NCBI GenBank assembly: GCA_030425715.1
Contig: JAUIAA010000167.1
Coordinates: forward strand, 1 to 5,376
Direction: 5' to 3'
DNA length: 5,376 nt
Origin: Bacteroidia bacterium
GTDB taxonomy: Bacteria > Bacteroidota > Bacteroidia > Flavobacteriales > Flavobacteriaceae
Shown here: piece by piece, positions 1-5,376 of the stretch
How positions within the stretch are numbered: position 1 is the first letter of the stretch
How the letters are laid out: the number at the start of each line of letters is the position of its first letter
Notes under the pieces: model-generated
Database searches by the model: none
What the model was told of the DNA's origin: nothing
What the model saw: the letters and a program-made list of their open reading frames with translations, nothing else
Program-made: the position numbers and the translations under genes

Positions 1-526
1 TAGTACAAACTACATCAAATTTGTGGTCAAACTTGGTGAGAATTTCAGTACATCCTTTAACGGCAAATTTATTCGTTCCCCCTTCAGGAATTACATAACA
101 CCTACCAAATTTTTCAACAAGTTTCGCTTTAAAATCTGAAGAAGTTTTGTTTTTATAATCTGATCTAGAAACAAATTTAAATTGCATGCCATCTTTCGCT
201 GCTTGCGCTAAAGTTGGGTTCGTCGCTAAAGTTTTAGATAAGTCGTAACCTAATTCCTCACCTCTTATAATTCCAATAGTTTGAAAACCAAACTCCTTAC
301 CTACATAAGCCACTGCACTAATATGGTTAGAATAAGCTCCCCCAAAAGTTAGTAAGGATTTATAATTCAGCTTTTCTGCCTCAAAAATATTATATTTTAA
401 TTTTCGATATTTGTTTCCCGAAATATAAGGGTGGATTTGGTCTTCACGTTTTATATATAATTCCACTCCAGAATTCTCTATTTCCGGCAAGCATACCTTT
501 TGATTCTTAATTTGAATTTTAACCAT
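1..526 (-). CDS. PLP-dependent ACC deaminase / D-cysteine desulfhydrase family enzyme (partial, C-terminus outside window)
   Basis: I translated this by hand from the ATG at 526 down to the left edge: 175 codons are open, with no stop before the window ends. Family members are usually about 300-330 aa, so roughly the first 55% is present. The N-terminal part has IKRED (25-29) followed by SGNKYRKL (36-43), whose K39 should be the lysine forming the Schiff base with pyridoxal phosphate. FGGAYSNH (61-68) matches the conserved substrate/cofactor loop, and PEGGTN (147-152) matches another conserved turn. The loop ends in His68. From family knowledge, true ACC deaminases usually have Gln here and D-cysteine desulfhydrases His, so a desulfhydrase-like role (D-cysteine to pyruvate, H2S and ammonia) is favoured over ACC breakdown. 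The decisive C-terminal residues (Tyr/Glu pair of ACC deaminase) lie outside the window. No signal peptide, so cytosolic. No Shine-Dalgarno sequence is seen before the start, as is normal in Bacteroidota. It diverges from the DUF2807 gene and shows no functional tie to the sulfatases. Confidence 0.9.
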   Translation of the reverse strand, partial: MVKIQIKNQKVCLPEIENSGVELYIKREDQIHPYISGNKYRKLKYNIFEAEKLNYKSLLTFGGAYSNHISAVAYVGKEFGFQTIGIIRGEELGYDLSKTLATNPTLAQAAKDGMQFKFVSRSDYKNKTSSDFKAKLVEKFGRCYVIPEGGTNKFAVKGCTEILTKFDHKFDVVCT

Positions 527-635
527 AGCTAAGTGCAACCCATTTGTACAACACATTGGTGTTTTAGCTTTTCAATGGGGTTATGATAATTAAGCTTTTT
601 AATAGGTCTGTAATTTAGTAATTTTTCATACAAGA

Positions 636-643
636 CAAATATA
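636..643 (-). promoter_or_regulatory. Candidate Bacteroidota -7 box for the PLP enzyme gene
   Basis: Read on the minus strand this is TATATTTG, an exact match to the Bacteroidota -7 consensus TAnnTTTG. It would give a leader of about 100 bases before the ATG at 526. No TTG/TTTG -33 element lies at the usual 17-20 base spacing; the nearest (complement of CAA at 669-671) is 25 bases away. The call rests on one box only. Confidence 0.25.
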
Positions 644-655
644 AATATTGACCTT

Positions 656-685
656 AAAACTACTGGTGCAAAAATCAGTAGTTTT
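656..685. repeat. Perfect 10-bp inverted repeat with 10-base spacer
   Basis: AAACTACTG-type arms at 656-665 and 676-685 are exact reverse complements of each other (10 of 10), separated by ten bases. The element lies between two divergent genes, so it is not a terminator for either. It sits just upstream of the candidate -7 box of the minus-strand gene, where an operator would be expected, but no regulator is encoded nearby. The arm TCAGTA recurs at 685-690, and ACTGAT at 701-706 is complementary to 674-679, so the area is rich in related short words. Confidence 0.5.
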
Positions 686-774
686 CAGTACTCGTGCTAC
701 ACTGATTACTAAAACTTAGATACTGTAACATTCATAAAAAAAAGATGTCTTTCTATTGTATTAAACCTATTATT

Positions 775-1554
775 ATGACTACAAAAGACCACCATTCCTT
801 AAAATTCAGACTACAAAACAAAGTATTTACCATTACTTTTTTATTATTGGTTGGTGCCATGCTAAATGCGCAATCCAAAAACTTTGATGTAAAAAGTTTT
901 GATAAAGTAAAGGTTAGTCCGCATATACAAATCAATTTTATAAAAGGAGAGAAAGAATCTGTAACGGTAAATGATATAAAAGTAGATAGGAGCAAGCTCA
1001 ATATTGAAGTTTCTGGTAAAACTCTTCATATTTATTTAGATGGTGCAAAAACCGTTACAAAAAATGAAAAAGTAAATCACGACAATTATAAAGGCAAAAA
1101 AGCAATTTACCAAGGCACCATTGTAAAGGCAACGGTAACTTATAAATCTTTAAATGAATTGTCTTTACGTGGCGATGAAAAATTTGTTTGTGAAAGTCCT
1201 TTAAATACCGACAAGTTTGAATTGAGTATTTATGGAGAAGCAGATGTTACACTCAATGAAGTGAAATTCAATAATTTACATACTGCAATTTATGGAGAAA
1301 GTTTTTTAAAAATTAAAAATGGTACTATCGGTCGTCATAAAATTGTTGCTTATGGCGAAAGTGAAATCTACACTTTAGACACAGCTTCAGATGATGTGAA
1401 AATTACCGCTTATGGGGAGAGTGATATTCAAGTGAATGTAAAAGATAATTTAAAATTAACGGCATACGGTGAAGCAACTATAAAATATAAAGGAAGCCCT
1501 ACTGTTGACAAAGGAATTGTAATTGGCGATGCTTCGATTAGTAAGATTCATTAG
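775..1554 (+). CDS. Secreted DUF2807 (head GIN domain) protein with YGE repeats
   Basis: This encodes 259 aa from the ATG at 775. An in-frame ATG at 745 would add ten residues, but the signal peptide fits the later start better: a charged n-region (1-16), a hydrophobic stretch VFTITFLLLVGAML (17-30), then NAQ with likely cleavage before Gln33. The mature protein opens with FDVKSFDKVKVSPHIQINF, the usual start of DUF2807 (PF10988), where an 'F..v.v...i.v...qG' pattern is followed by alternating short beta strands. The second half carries a degenerate RGDE at 132, then YGE(A/S) at 153, 173, 193, 213 and 231, suggesting a beta-solenoid. There is no lipobox, transmembrane helix or visible secretion-sorting domain, so it is probably periplasmic or exported. 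The biochemical role of the family is unknown; the 'adhesin' label is only a database name. It ends inside the 3' end of the convergent sulfatase gene (17-bp overlap). No functional link to the sulfatases is evident. Confidence 0.85.
   Translation: MTTKDHHSLKFRLQNKVFTITFLLLVGAMLNAQSKNFDVKSFDKVKVSPHIQINFIKGEKESVTVNDIKVDRSKLNIEVSGKTLHIYLDGAKTVTKNEKVNHDNYKGKKAIYQGTIVKATVTYKSLNELSLRGDEKFVCESPLNTDKFELSIYGEADVTLNEVKFNNLHTAIYGESFLKIKNGTIGRHKIVAYGESEIYTLDTASDDVKITAYGESDIQVNVKDNLKLTAYGEATIKYKGSPTVDKGIVIGDASISKIH
1231..1473 (+). repeat. In-gene tandem YGE(A/S) repeat, about 20 residues per unit
   Basis: The codons for Tyr-Gly-Glu begin at 1231, 1291, 1351, 1411 and 1465. The first four are spaced exactly 60 bases apart and the last 54. 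A weaker copy (Arg-Gly-Asp-Glu) begins at 1168. Each unit has the form hydrophobic-x-hydrophobic-YGE-A/S-x-hydrophobic followed by a short linker. The glycine codon differs between copies (GGA, GGA, GGC, GGG, GGT) and the linkers are unrelated at DNA level, so this is an old repeat held at protein level, not a recent duplication. Confidence 0.8.
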
Positions 1555-1568
1555 ATTTCATTACTAAT
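1537..1568. terminator. AT-rich 8-bp inverted repeat at the convergent gene ends, possible terminator
   Basis: ATTAGTAA at 1537-1544 and TTACTAAT at 1561-1568 are exact reverse complements with a 16-base loop, spanning the last codons of both convergent genes. It is the only hairpin-like element where transcripts from the two sides meet. It is weak: only one G-C pair per eight, a large loop and no run of T directly after it on either strand. A Rho-type or unrecognised end is just as likely. Confidence 0.2.
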
Positions 1569-3067
1569 TCTAATTCTTTAGATAGTTCAATCACTTTTTC
1601 CGGATGTTGCTTGGCAATATTTTCTTGTTGCGTTGCATCTTGAGACAAATCGTACAACTGGGGTAAAGTATCTCTACCCGTTTCTATGTTTACAAATTTA
1701 TTGGTCATTTTTGGCCCTTTATGTGGTGGGATATATGCCCAACGGTCTTTATAATAAGCTACACCATTTTCTCTTCCTAACACAATACTGGTTCTACCCT
1801 GATCCGATTTTCCTAAAAAAGCATCTATAATATTTTCACTATCGTGAGATAGGTTTTCCCCATTGGTCAAATTAGCAAAGGAGGCTAAAAAATCTATCTG
1901 ACTTACCAAAGCATTGGATACTCTTTGTTGTACATTCCCTTTCCATTGCAATAAAAACGGCACATGTGTCCCTGCGTCAAACAAGCTATATTTTCCACCT
2001 CTTAAGCCTCCCGTTGGTTGATGTGCACCGTTTTTTTCTACGGCTTGGTCTTGGTAACCATCATCTAAAACAGGGCCATTATCACTTGTGAAAATTACTA
2101 TCGTATTTTCGGCCAGCCCTTTTTCTTCTAAATAATTCAAAAACTGTCCAACTGCCCAGTCCATTTCCACAATAGCATCGCCTCTAGGTCCTAAGCCTGA
2201 CTTTCCTACAAATCTAGGATGTGGTACTCTTGGCACATGTGGTTGATGAAAACCATAGTACAAAAAGAAAGTGGTATCCTTATATTTTTCAACAAATGAT
2301 AGTGACTCTTTTAAAAAGTCATCACCCATATTTTCATCTACAAAAAGTGCGTTTTTACCTCCTTTTTGAAAACCTATTCTCGAAATACCATTATGAATAC
2401 TCATGTCATGCCCATGACTGGGATGCATTTTTAACAATTCTGGATTCTCTTTGCCAGTTGGTTCTCCATCAAAATTGGTAGTATAACTCACTGCTATGGG
2501 GTCATTATCTAACAATCCTACAATATGATGGTTTTGCACATAAACCGACGGAACTCTATCATTGGTACTTGCCATCAAAAAAGCGTAATCAAAACCAATT
2601 TCTAAAGGTCCTGGGCTTATTTTTTTGTTCCAATCCAAATCTTCATTCGCCTTACCAAATCCCAAATGCCATTTCCCTACAGCCCCAGTAATATATCCTT
2701 GTGTTTTAAGCATTTTGGGTAAAGTTTGTTCTTGTACACCAAACAAAAGTGGCGCATTACCATTTAATACACGGGCGCTTTTCTTTCTAAATGGATAATT
2801 TCCAGTTAACAAAGCATATCTACTTGGGGTACAGGTTGGTGATGCTGCATATCCTTTCGTAAATCGAATACCATTTTTAGCAATTCTATCTATATTAGGT
2901 GTAGATAATTCTGTAGCTCCGTAACAACTCAAATCTCCAAAACCTAAATCATCAGCATAAAGAATCACAATATTTGGGTTTTTAGTTACCTCTTTAGACT
3001 CAGACTTTACCTTAGTATTACACGAGGTAAAAACAAATAATGCAGTTAAAAATAATATGTACCTCAT
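1538..3067 (-). CDS. Sulfatase lipoprotein, family S1 (formylglycine-dependent), 509 aa
   Basis: It hydrolyses sulfate esters, most likely on a carbohydrate, in the periplasm or at the cell surface. Signal peptide II: MRYILFLTALFVFTSC with lipobox cysteine 16. The alkaline-phosphatase-like sulfatase fold is complete: metal-binding Asp39-Asp40 in YADDLG; CTPSR at 79-83, where Cys79 should be converted to formylglycine; GKWHLG at 131-136 (Lys132, His134); HQPH with His277; SDNGP with Asp329-Asn330; GGKY with Lys359 before a GTHVP element. The C-terminal subdomain has LYDLSQD and NIAKQHPE. A segment around 165-195 (TNDRVPSVYV, then NDPIAVSY) and the HPSHGH stretch at 215-220 look subfamily-specific, but I cannot name the S1 subfamily or the substrate. 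Length is normal for the family. Its ATG overlaps the stop of the upstream sulfatase gene (ATGA), so it is the second gene of an operon. Its 3' end overlaps the convergent DUF2807 gene by 17 bp. Confidence 0.95.
   Translation of the reverse strand: MRYILFLTALFVFTSCNTKVKSESKEVTKNPNIVILYADDLGFGDLSCYGATELSTPNIDRIAKNGIRFTKGYAASPTCTPSRYALLTGNYPFRKKSARVLNGNAPLLFGVQEQTLPKMLKTQGYITGAVGKWHLGFGKANEDLDWNKKISPGPLEIGFDYAFLMASTNDRVPSVYVQNHHIVGLLDNDPIAVSYTTNFDGEPTGKENPELLKMHPSHGHDMSIHNGISRIGFQKGGKNALFVDENMGDDFLKESLSFVEKYKDTTFFLYYGFHQPHVPRVPHPRFVGKSGLGPRGDAIVEMDWAVGQFLNYLEEKGLAENTIVIFTSDNGPVLDDGYQDQAVEKNGAHQPTGGLRGGKYSLFDAGTHVPFLLQWKGNVQQRVSNALVSQIDFLASFANLTNGENLSHDSENIIDAFLGKSDQGRTSIVLGRENGVAYYKDRWAYIPPHKGPKMTNKFVNIETGRDTLPQLYDLSQDATQQENIAKQHPEKVIELSKELELVMKSNESY
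3064..3067 (-). other. ATGA stop/start overlap joining the two sulfatase genes
   Basis: On the minus strand the TGA of the 518-aa sulfatase gene (3066-3064) shares bases with the ATG of the 509-aa gene (3067-3065). This four-base overlap implies one mRNA and translation of the second gene by terminating ribosomes. It also fixes the downstream start, since the lipoprotein signal begins directly there. Confidence 0.85.
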
Positions 3068-4620
3068 GACTTATGGTCTCCTAATTGTTTGATTTTAAAT
3101 CTTTCTATTTCAGCTTCTGTATGCTCTTTTTGCATAATATGTTCTATCTGTTTTACAATTTCAGGATGCTCTTTAGCAATATTATTCGATTCAGTAATAT
3201 CATTCTCTAAATCATACAATTCTACCTCCATATTGCCCTCAAAAATGTTTTTCCTCACCCCTTTCCATTTCCCCATTCTAACAGCTTGCTGCCCTTGGTA
3301 ACTTGGAAATTCCCAATACAAAAATTCATGTTCTGGTTGTTTTTCTTTACCCAAAAGTGTTGGTAAAAAACTAATACCATCAATACTATCTGGTGGATTT
3401 ATTTTAACCAATTCAGCCATCGTTGGTAAAACATCCCAAAATGCGGATAGGTGATTGCTTTGACTCCCAGCCTTAATCTTTTTTGGCCAACTGGCAATCA
3501 TAGGAACGCGAATTCCACCTTCGTAAACAAAACCTTTGGTTCTACCGTAATCATTTTTAAAAGGTTGCGCACTATTAAAAAATGCTGCATCTACTCCACC
3601 GGTATAGGACGGGCCATTATCACTTGTAAAAATAACTATGGTGTTTTCATAAAGATTTAATGCCTTTAATTTGGCAATAATTTCGCCTACTTGATCATCT
3701 AAATAACTAATCATACCTGCGTAGGTGGCATTTGGGTATCTGCTTGGAAAATAGCCTTTTTCTCCTACATACGGTTTTTCATCACCAAATAATTGCACAT
3801 ATTTATCTACATATTCTTGAGGAACTTGTAATGGTAGATGTGGTAAAGGAGAGGCATAATACATAAAAAATGGCTGATCCTTATTGTTTTCAATAAATTG
3901 TAATACTTCTTTCTGCATTAATGCCGGAGCGTAATCTTTTTGTTGAAACTTTTCATAGCTAGCTAGGTGCAATGAATCTGCATCTTTTTCAAGTCTTTGA
4001 TGGGGTGCAACCAATGCATTGTCTAACCAAATTTTTTCTTCGTTTTTCCATAAATGTTTGGGATACAACTGATGCGCTTGACGCTGACAATTATATCCGT
4101 AAAAAAAATCAAATCCATTTTTATTAGGTATGCCATCAGTTGTGGGTGCGCCTAAGCCCCATTTTCCTACAATTGCAGTTTTATAACCAGCTTGTTGTAA
4201 AACTTCCCCTAAAGTAACCGTGCTATTTTTAATAGGTCGCTGTCCTTCCAAATTAGGGTTATTTACTGCTTTTTCATAATTCCACACCTCTCCCCTAGAA
4301 GCCCATTCATCGTTCCCTCTAATAAATGCATGCCCTGAATGTTTTCCTGTTAATAGCATATATCTAGAAGGAGCACAAACGGGAGAACCCGAATAATGCT
4401 GCGTAAATAACATGCCAGAAGCTGCTAATTTATCAATATTAGGCGTTTTGATTTTATCTTGACCATAGGCACCTAACTCACCATAACCTAAATCATCCGC
4501 CAAAATGTAAATAATATTTGGTTGTTTGACTAGCATTTCCTTCTTTTTACATCCTACAGCTATAAAAAGTATCGTTAAAAAAACGATTATATATTTAAGG
4601 TTTATCTTTTTTATTTTCAT
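3064..4620 (-). CDS. Sulfatase lipoprotein, family S1 (formylglycine-dependent), 518 aa
   Basis: First gene of the two-sulfatase operon. Signal peptide II ends in IAVGC, with lipidated Cys24 followed by three lysines. Active-site elements in order: LADDLGYGELGAYG with Asp42-Asp43; CAPSR at 82-86, Cys82 being the formylglycine precursor; GKWGLG at 152-157 with Lys153; PLPH with His261; SDNGP with Asp334-Asn335; GRTKGFVYEGGIRVP with Lys362. Unlike its neighbours it has Gly155 where most S1 sulfatases have the His of GKWHLG. The block GFDFFYGYNCQRQAH, then YPKHLW (169-191), and the late YWEFPSYQGQQAVRMGKWK are features I associate with one recurring S1 subfamily of Bacteroidota and Planctomycetes arylsulfatase-like proteins, but I cannot assign its number or substrate. 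Full length, no frameshift. The likely role is desulfation of a sulfated glycan in the periplasm or at the surface. Expression probably starts in the 211-bp region shared with the divergent third sulfatase. Confidence 0.95.
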   Translation of the reverse strand: MKIKKINLKYIIVFLTILFIAVGCKKKEMLVKQPNIIYILADDLGYGELGAYGQDKIKTPNIDKLAASGMLFTQHYSGSPVCAPSRYMLLTGKHSGHAFIRGNDEWASRGEVWNYEKAVNNPNLEGQRPIKNSTVTLGEVLQQAGYKTAIVGKWGLGAPTTDGIPNKNGFDFFYGYNCQRQAHQLYPKHLWKNEEKIWLDNALVAPHQRLEKDADSLHLASYEKFQQKDYAPALMQKEVLQFIENNKDQPFFMYYASPLPHLPLQVPQEYVDKYVQLFGDEKPYVGEKGYFPSRYPNATYAGMISYLDDQVGEIIAKLKALNLYENTIVIFTSDNGPSYTGGVDAAFFNSAQPFKNDYGRTKGFVYEGGIRVPMIASWPKKIKAGSQSNHLSAFWDVLPTMAELVKINPPDSIDGISFLPTLLGKEKQPEHEFLYWEFPSYQGQQAVRMGKWKGVRKNIFEGNMEVELYDLENDITESNNIAKEHPEIVKQIEHIMQKEHTEAEIERFKIKQLGDHKS

Positions 4621-4641
4621 TTCATATTTAAATTGTTCTTA

Positions 4642-4669
4642 CCAAATTAATTGAGATTTATAAATACAA
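4642..4669 (-). promoter_or_regulatory. Candidate promoter of the two-sulfatase operon
   Basis: On the minus strand, TTG (complement of 4667-4669) lies 17 bases upstream of TAATTTGG (complement of 4642-4649). This resembles the flavobacterial pattern TTG-N17-19-TAnnTTTG with one mismatch in the -7 box. Transcription would begin about 5-8 bases further on, leaving a short leader before the ATG at 4620. AT-rich sequence makes chance matches common. Confidence 0.35.
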
Positions 4670-4700
4670 GAAAGTATTTCGACCAAAGACATTTTTACTT

Positions 4701-4717
4701 GGGTAAAGGTTTTACCC
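4701..4717. promoter_or_regulatory. 17-bp palindrome (GGGTAAA-GGT-TTTACCC), candidate operator
   Basis: Two perfect 7-bp arms (4701-4707 and 4711-4717) flank a three-base centre, midway between divergent sulfatase genes. The arms hold the only G/C runs in an otherwise very AT-rich spacer. It lies about 30 bases upstream of the candidate promoter of the minus-strand operon and about 115 bases upstream of the plus-strand start, a position suited to a dimeric regulator acting on one or both sides. No regulator gene is in the window, and there is no T-run, so a terminator is unlikely. Confidence 0.45.
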
Positions 4718-4758
4718 TAATAAGTTAAAAATCAATCCATGGCAAATTGTATGTCATT

Positions 4759-4776
4759 CATCTAAAAAAATAGATG
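4759..4776. repeat. 6-bp inverted repeat around an A6 tract
   Basis: CATCTA (4759-4764) and TAGATG (4771-4776) are perfect reverse complements separated by six A. It sits upstream of the plus-strand sulfatase, where a -33 region could lie, with the weak -7-like word TAATTTAG at 4794-4801. It may be a second protein-binding site or a bent A-tract, but so short a repeat is not rare in AT-rich DNA. Confidence 0.3.
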
Positions 4777-4831
4777 TATTTATCAATTATTTATAATTTA
4801 GAGCTTCATTATTATTGACAAACCCATTCTT

Positions 4832-5376
4832 ATGATCCAAAATTTAACCAAAATTTTAATTTTATGTAGCTTTTTATTTTTGATTATTTCTTGTAAAACC
4901 AAATCGGAACAAAAAACAGAGCAAAGACCTAATATTTTATTTATCATGTCTGATGACCACACTTCCCAAGCATGGGGAATTTATGGTGGAGTGCTGCAAG
5001 ATTATGTGCAAAATACCAATATCAAAAGATTGGCTGAAGAAGGTATTGTATTAAATAATAGTTTTTGTACCAATTCCATTTGTGTTCCCAGTAGAGCAGC
5101 TATTTTAACAGGTAATTACAGCAATAAAAATGGGGTCTATACCTTATCGGATGCCTTAGAACCAGATACTTTGAACATTGCAAAAATCTTAAAACAAAAT
5201 GGTTATAAAACTGCTATTATTGGAAAATGGCATTTAAAAAAGCAACCAACTGGTTTTGATTATTTTAATGTGCTGCACGACCAAGGAAGGTATTGGGATC
5301 CTATTTTAAGAACCGCTGAAAATTTCCATAAAGAACCGAAGGAATGGGATGTGCATAAAGGTTTTTCTACAGATGT
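4832..5376 (+). CDS. Sulfatase lipoprotein, family S1 (partial, C-terminus outside window)
   Basis: Translated by hand from the ATG at 4832: 181 codons are open to the right edge, about a third of a usual 450-550 aa sulfatase. The start is set by the lipoprotein signal peptide ending LFLIISC, lipidated Cys21. Then come RPNILFIMSDDHTSQAWGIYGG with metal-binding Asp41-Asp42, CTNSICVPSR with Cys84 as formylglycine precursor and Arg88, the ILTGNYSNKNGVYTL segment, and GKWHLK at 131-136 (Lys132, His134). The SDDH opening, the NSICVPSR context and the PTGFDYFNVLHDQGRYWDP stretch (139-157) resemble N-acetylglucosamine-6-sulfatase-like S1 members more than either neighbour, but the subfamily and substrate remain open. 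It is divergent from the two-sulfatase operon across a 211-bp spacer and probably belongs to the same sulfated-glycan pathway. No Shine-Dalgarno sequence is seen. The second metal-binding Asp-Asn motif lies beyond the window. Confidence 0.93.
   Translation, partial: MIQNLTKILILCSFLFLIISCKTKSEQKTEQRPNILFIMSDDHTSQAWGIYGGVLQDYVQNTNIKRLAEEGIVLNNSFCTNSICVPSRAAILTGNYSNKNGVYTLSDALEPDTLNIAKILKQNGYKTAIIGKWHLKKQPTGFDYFNVLHDQGRYWDPILRTAENFHKEPKEWDVHKGFSTD

Larger units (their letters stand above)
527..744. other. Divergent intergenic region between PLP enzyme and DUF2807 gene
   Basis: No coding region is seen here. It must hold the promoters of both flanking genes. Besides the inverted repeat and -7 box listed separately, the part just upstream of the PLP-enzyme start can fold in the minus-strand transcript. 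A 5-bp stem with a 4-base loop (550-554 with 559-563) is enclosed either by 527-532 pairing with 564-569, or by 537-544 pairing with 574-582 through one bulged base. These two outer stems exclude each other. Stems this short may arise by chance in AT-rich DNA, so a regulatory leader is only a possibility. I found no good plus-strand promoter match for the DUF2807 gene. Confidence 0.4.

Noticed and set aside
753..1001. 82-codon open frame antisense to the DUF2807 gene
   Set aside because: It lies opposite a well-supported gene with signal peptide and domain match. Its hydrophobic composition mirrors the sense codons, and no motif is visible.
1231..1473. 60-base period as a CRISPR-like or recent DNA repeat
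   Set aside because: Only nine-base cores are shared, with codon variation, and they lie in frame inside a coding region; it is a protein repeat.
1633..2481. Open frames of 65 and 86 codons on the plus strand inside the 509-aa sulfatase gene
   Set aside because: They are antisense to an intact sulfatase reading frame with all catalytic motifs, and have no recognisable domain or start signal.
3089..3660. Open frames of about 70 codons on the plus strand inside the 518-aa sulfatase gene
   Set aside because: Antisense shadows of conserved sulfatase coding sequence; Cys- and Ser-rich translations without any motif.
1538..4620. The two adjacent sulfatases as a recent tandem duplication
   Set aside because: Similarity is confined to short active-site motifs; the middle and C-terminal blocks differ (for example QRQAH in one and NDRVP in the other, GKWGLG against GKWHLG).
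4701..4717. Palindrome as a rho-independent terminator
   Set aside because: Genes on both sides point away from it, so neither would need a terminator there, and no T-run follows on either strand.
1..5376. Mobile elements, tRNA or rRNA genes, or a complete polysaccharide utilisation locus
   Set aside because: No transposase, terminal repeats, RNA gene motifs, SusC/SusD or glycan-cleaving enzymes were seen in the window.

Overview
The window is AT-rich DNA, most likely from a marine or other polysaccharide-degrading member of the Flavobacteriia (Bacteroidota). Supporting signs are the low G+C, the absence of Shine-Dalgarno sequences before starts, lipoprotein signal peptides on the sulfatases, a DUF2807 ('head GIN domain') secreted protein, and candidate Bacteroidota-type promoter boxes (TTG/TAnnTTTG). 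The organism is inferred; no rRNA or other taxonomic marker is present.

Layout, left to right. (1) At 1-526 on the minus strand is the N-terminal part of a PLP-dependent enzyme of the ACC deaminase / D-cysteine desulfhydrase family, cut by the window edge. (2) An intergenic stretch of about 250 bases follows, with a perfect 10-bp inverted repeat, a possible -7 box and possible leader structures. (3) At 775-1554 on the plus strand is a secreted DUF2807 protein whose C-terminal half is built from a YGE repeat of about 20 residues. It converges on and overlaps the next gene by 17 bp. (4) At 1538-4620 on the minus strand lie two sulfatase lipoproteins (509 and 518 aa) joined by an ATGA stop/start overlap, so they are probably co-transcribed and translationally coupled; the 518-aa gene is upstream. 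(5) A 211-bp divergent promoter region (4621-4831) holds two short palindromes. (6) From 4832 to the window edge on the plus strand is the N-terminal third or so of a third sulfatase lipoprotein.

How they work together. All three sulfatases keep the formylglycine signature (CTPSR, CAPSR and CVPSR), but they differ strongly outside the active-site motifs, so they probably belong to different S1 subfamilies and remove sulfate from different positions or sugars. Such a divergent cluster is typical of the flank of a locus for using a sulfated polysaccharide from algae or host glycosaminoglycans. No SusC/SusD pair, glycoside hydrolase, polysaccharide lyase, sulfatase-maturing enzyme or regulator is visible here, so the substrate cannot be named. 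The PLP enzyme and the DUF2807 gene look like ordinary flanking genes at the left border. I see no convincing new system. The points most worth a second look are the divergent sulfatase regulatory region, the loss of a usual active-site histidine in the 518-aa sulfatase, and the regular YGE repeat.
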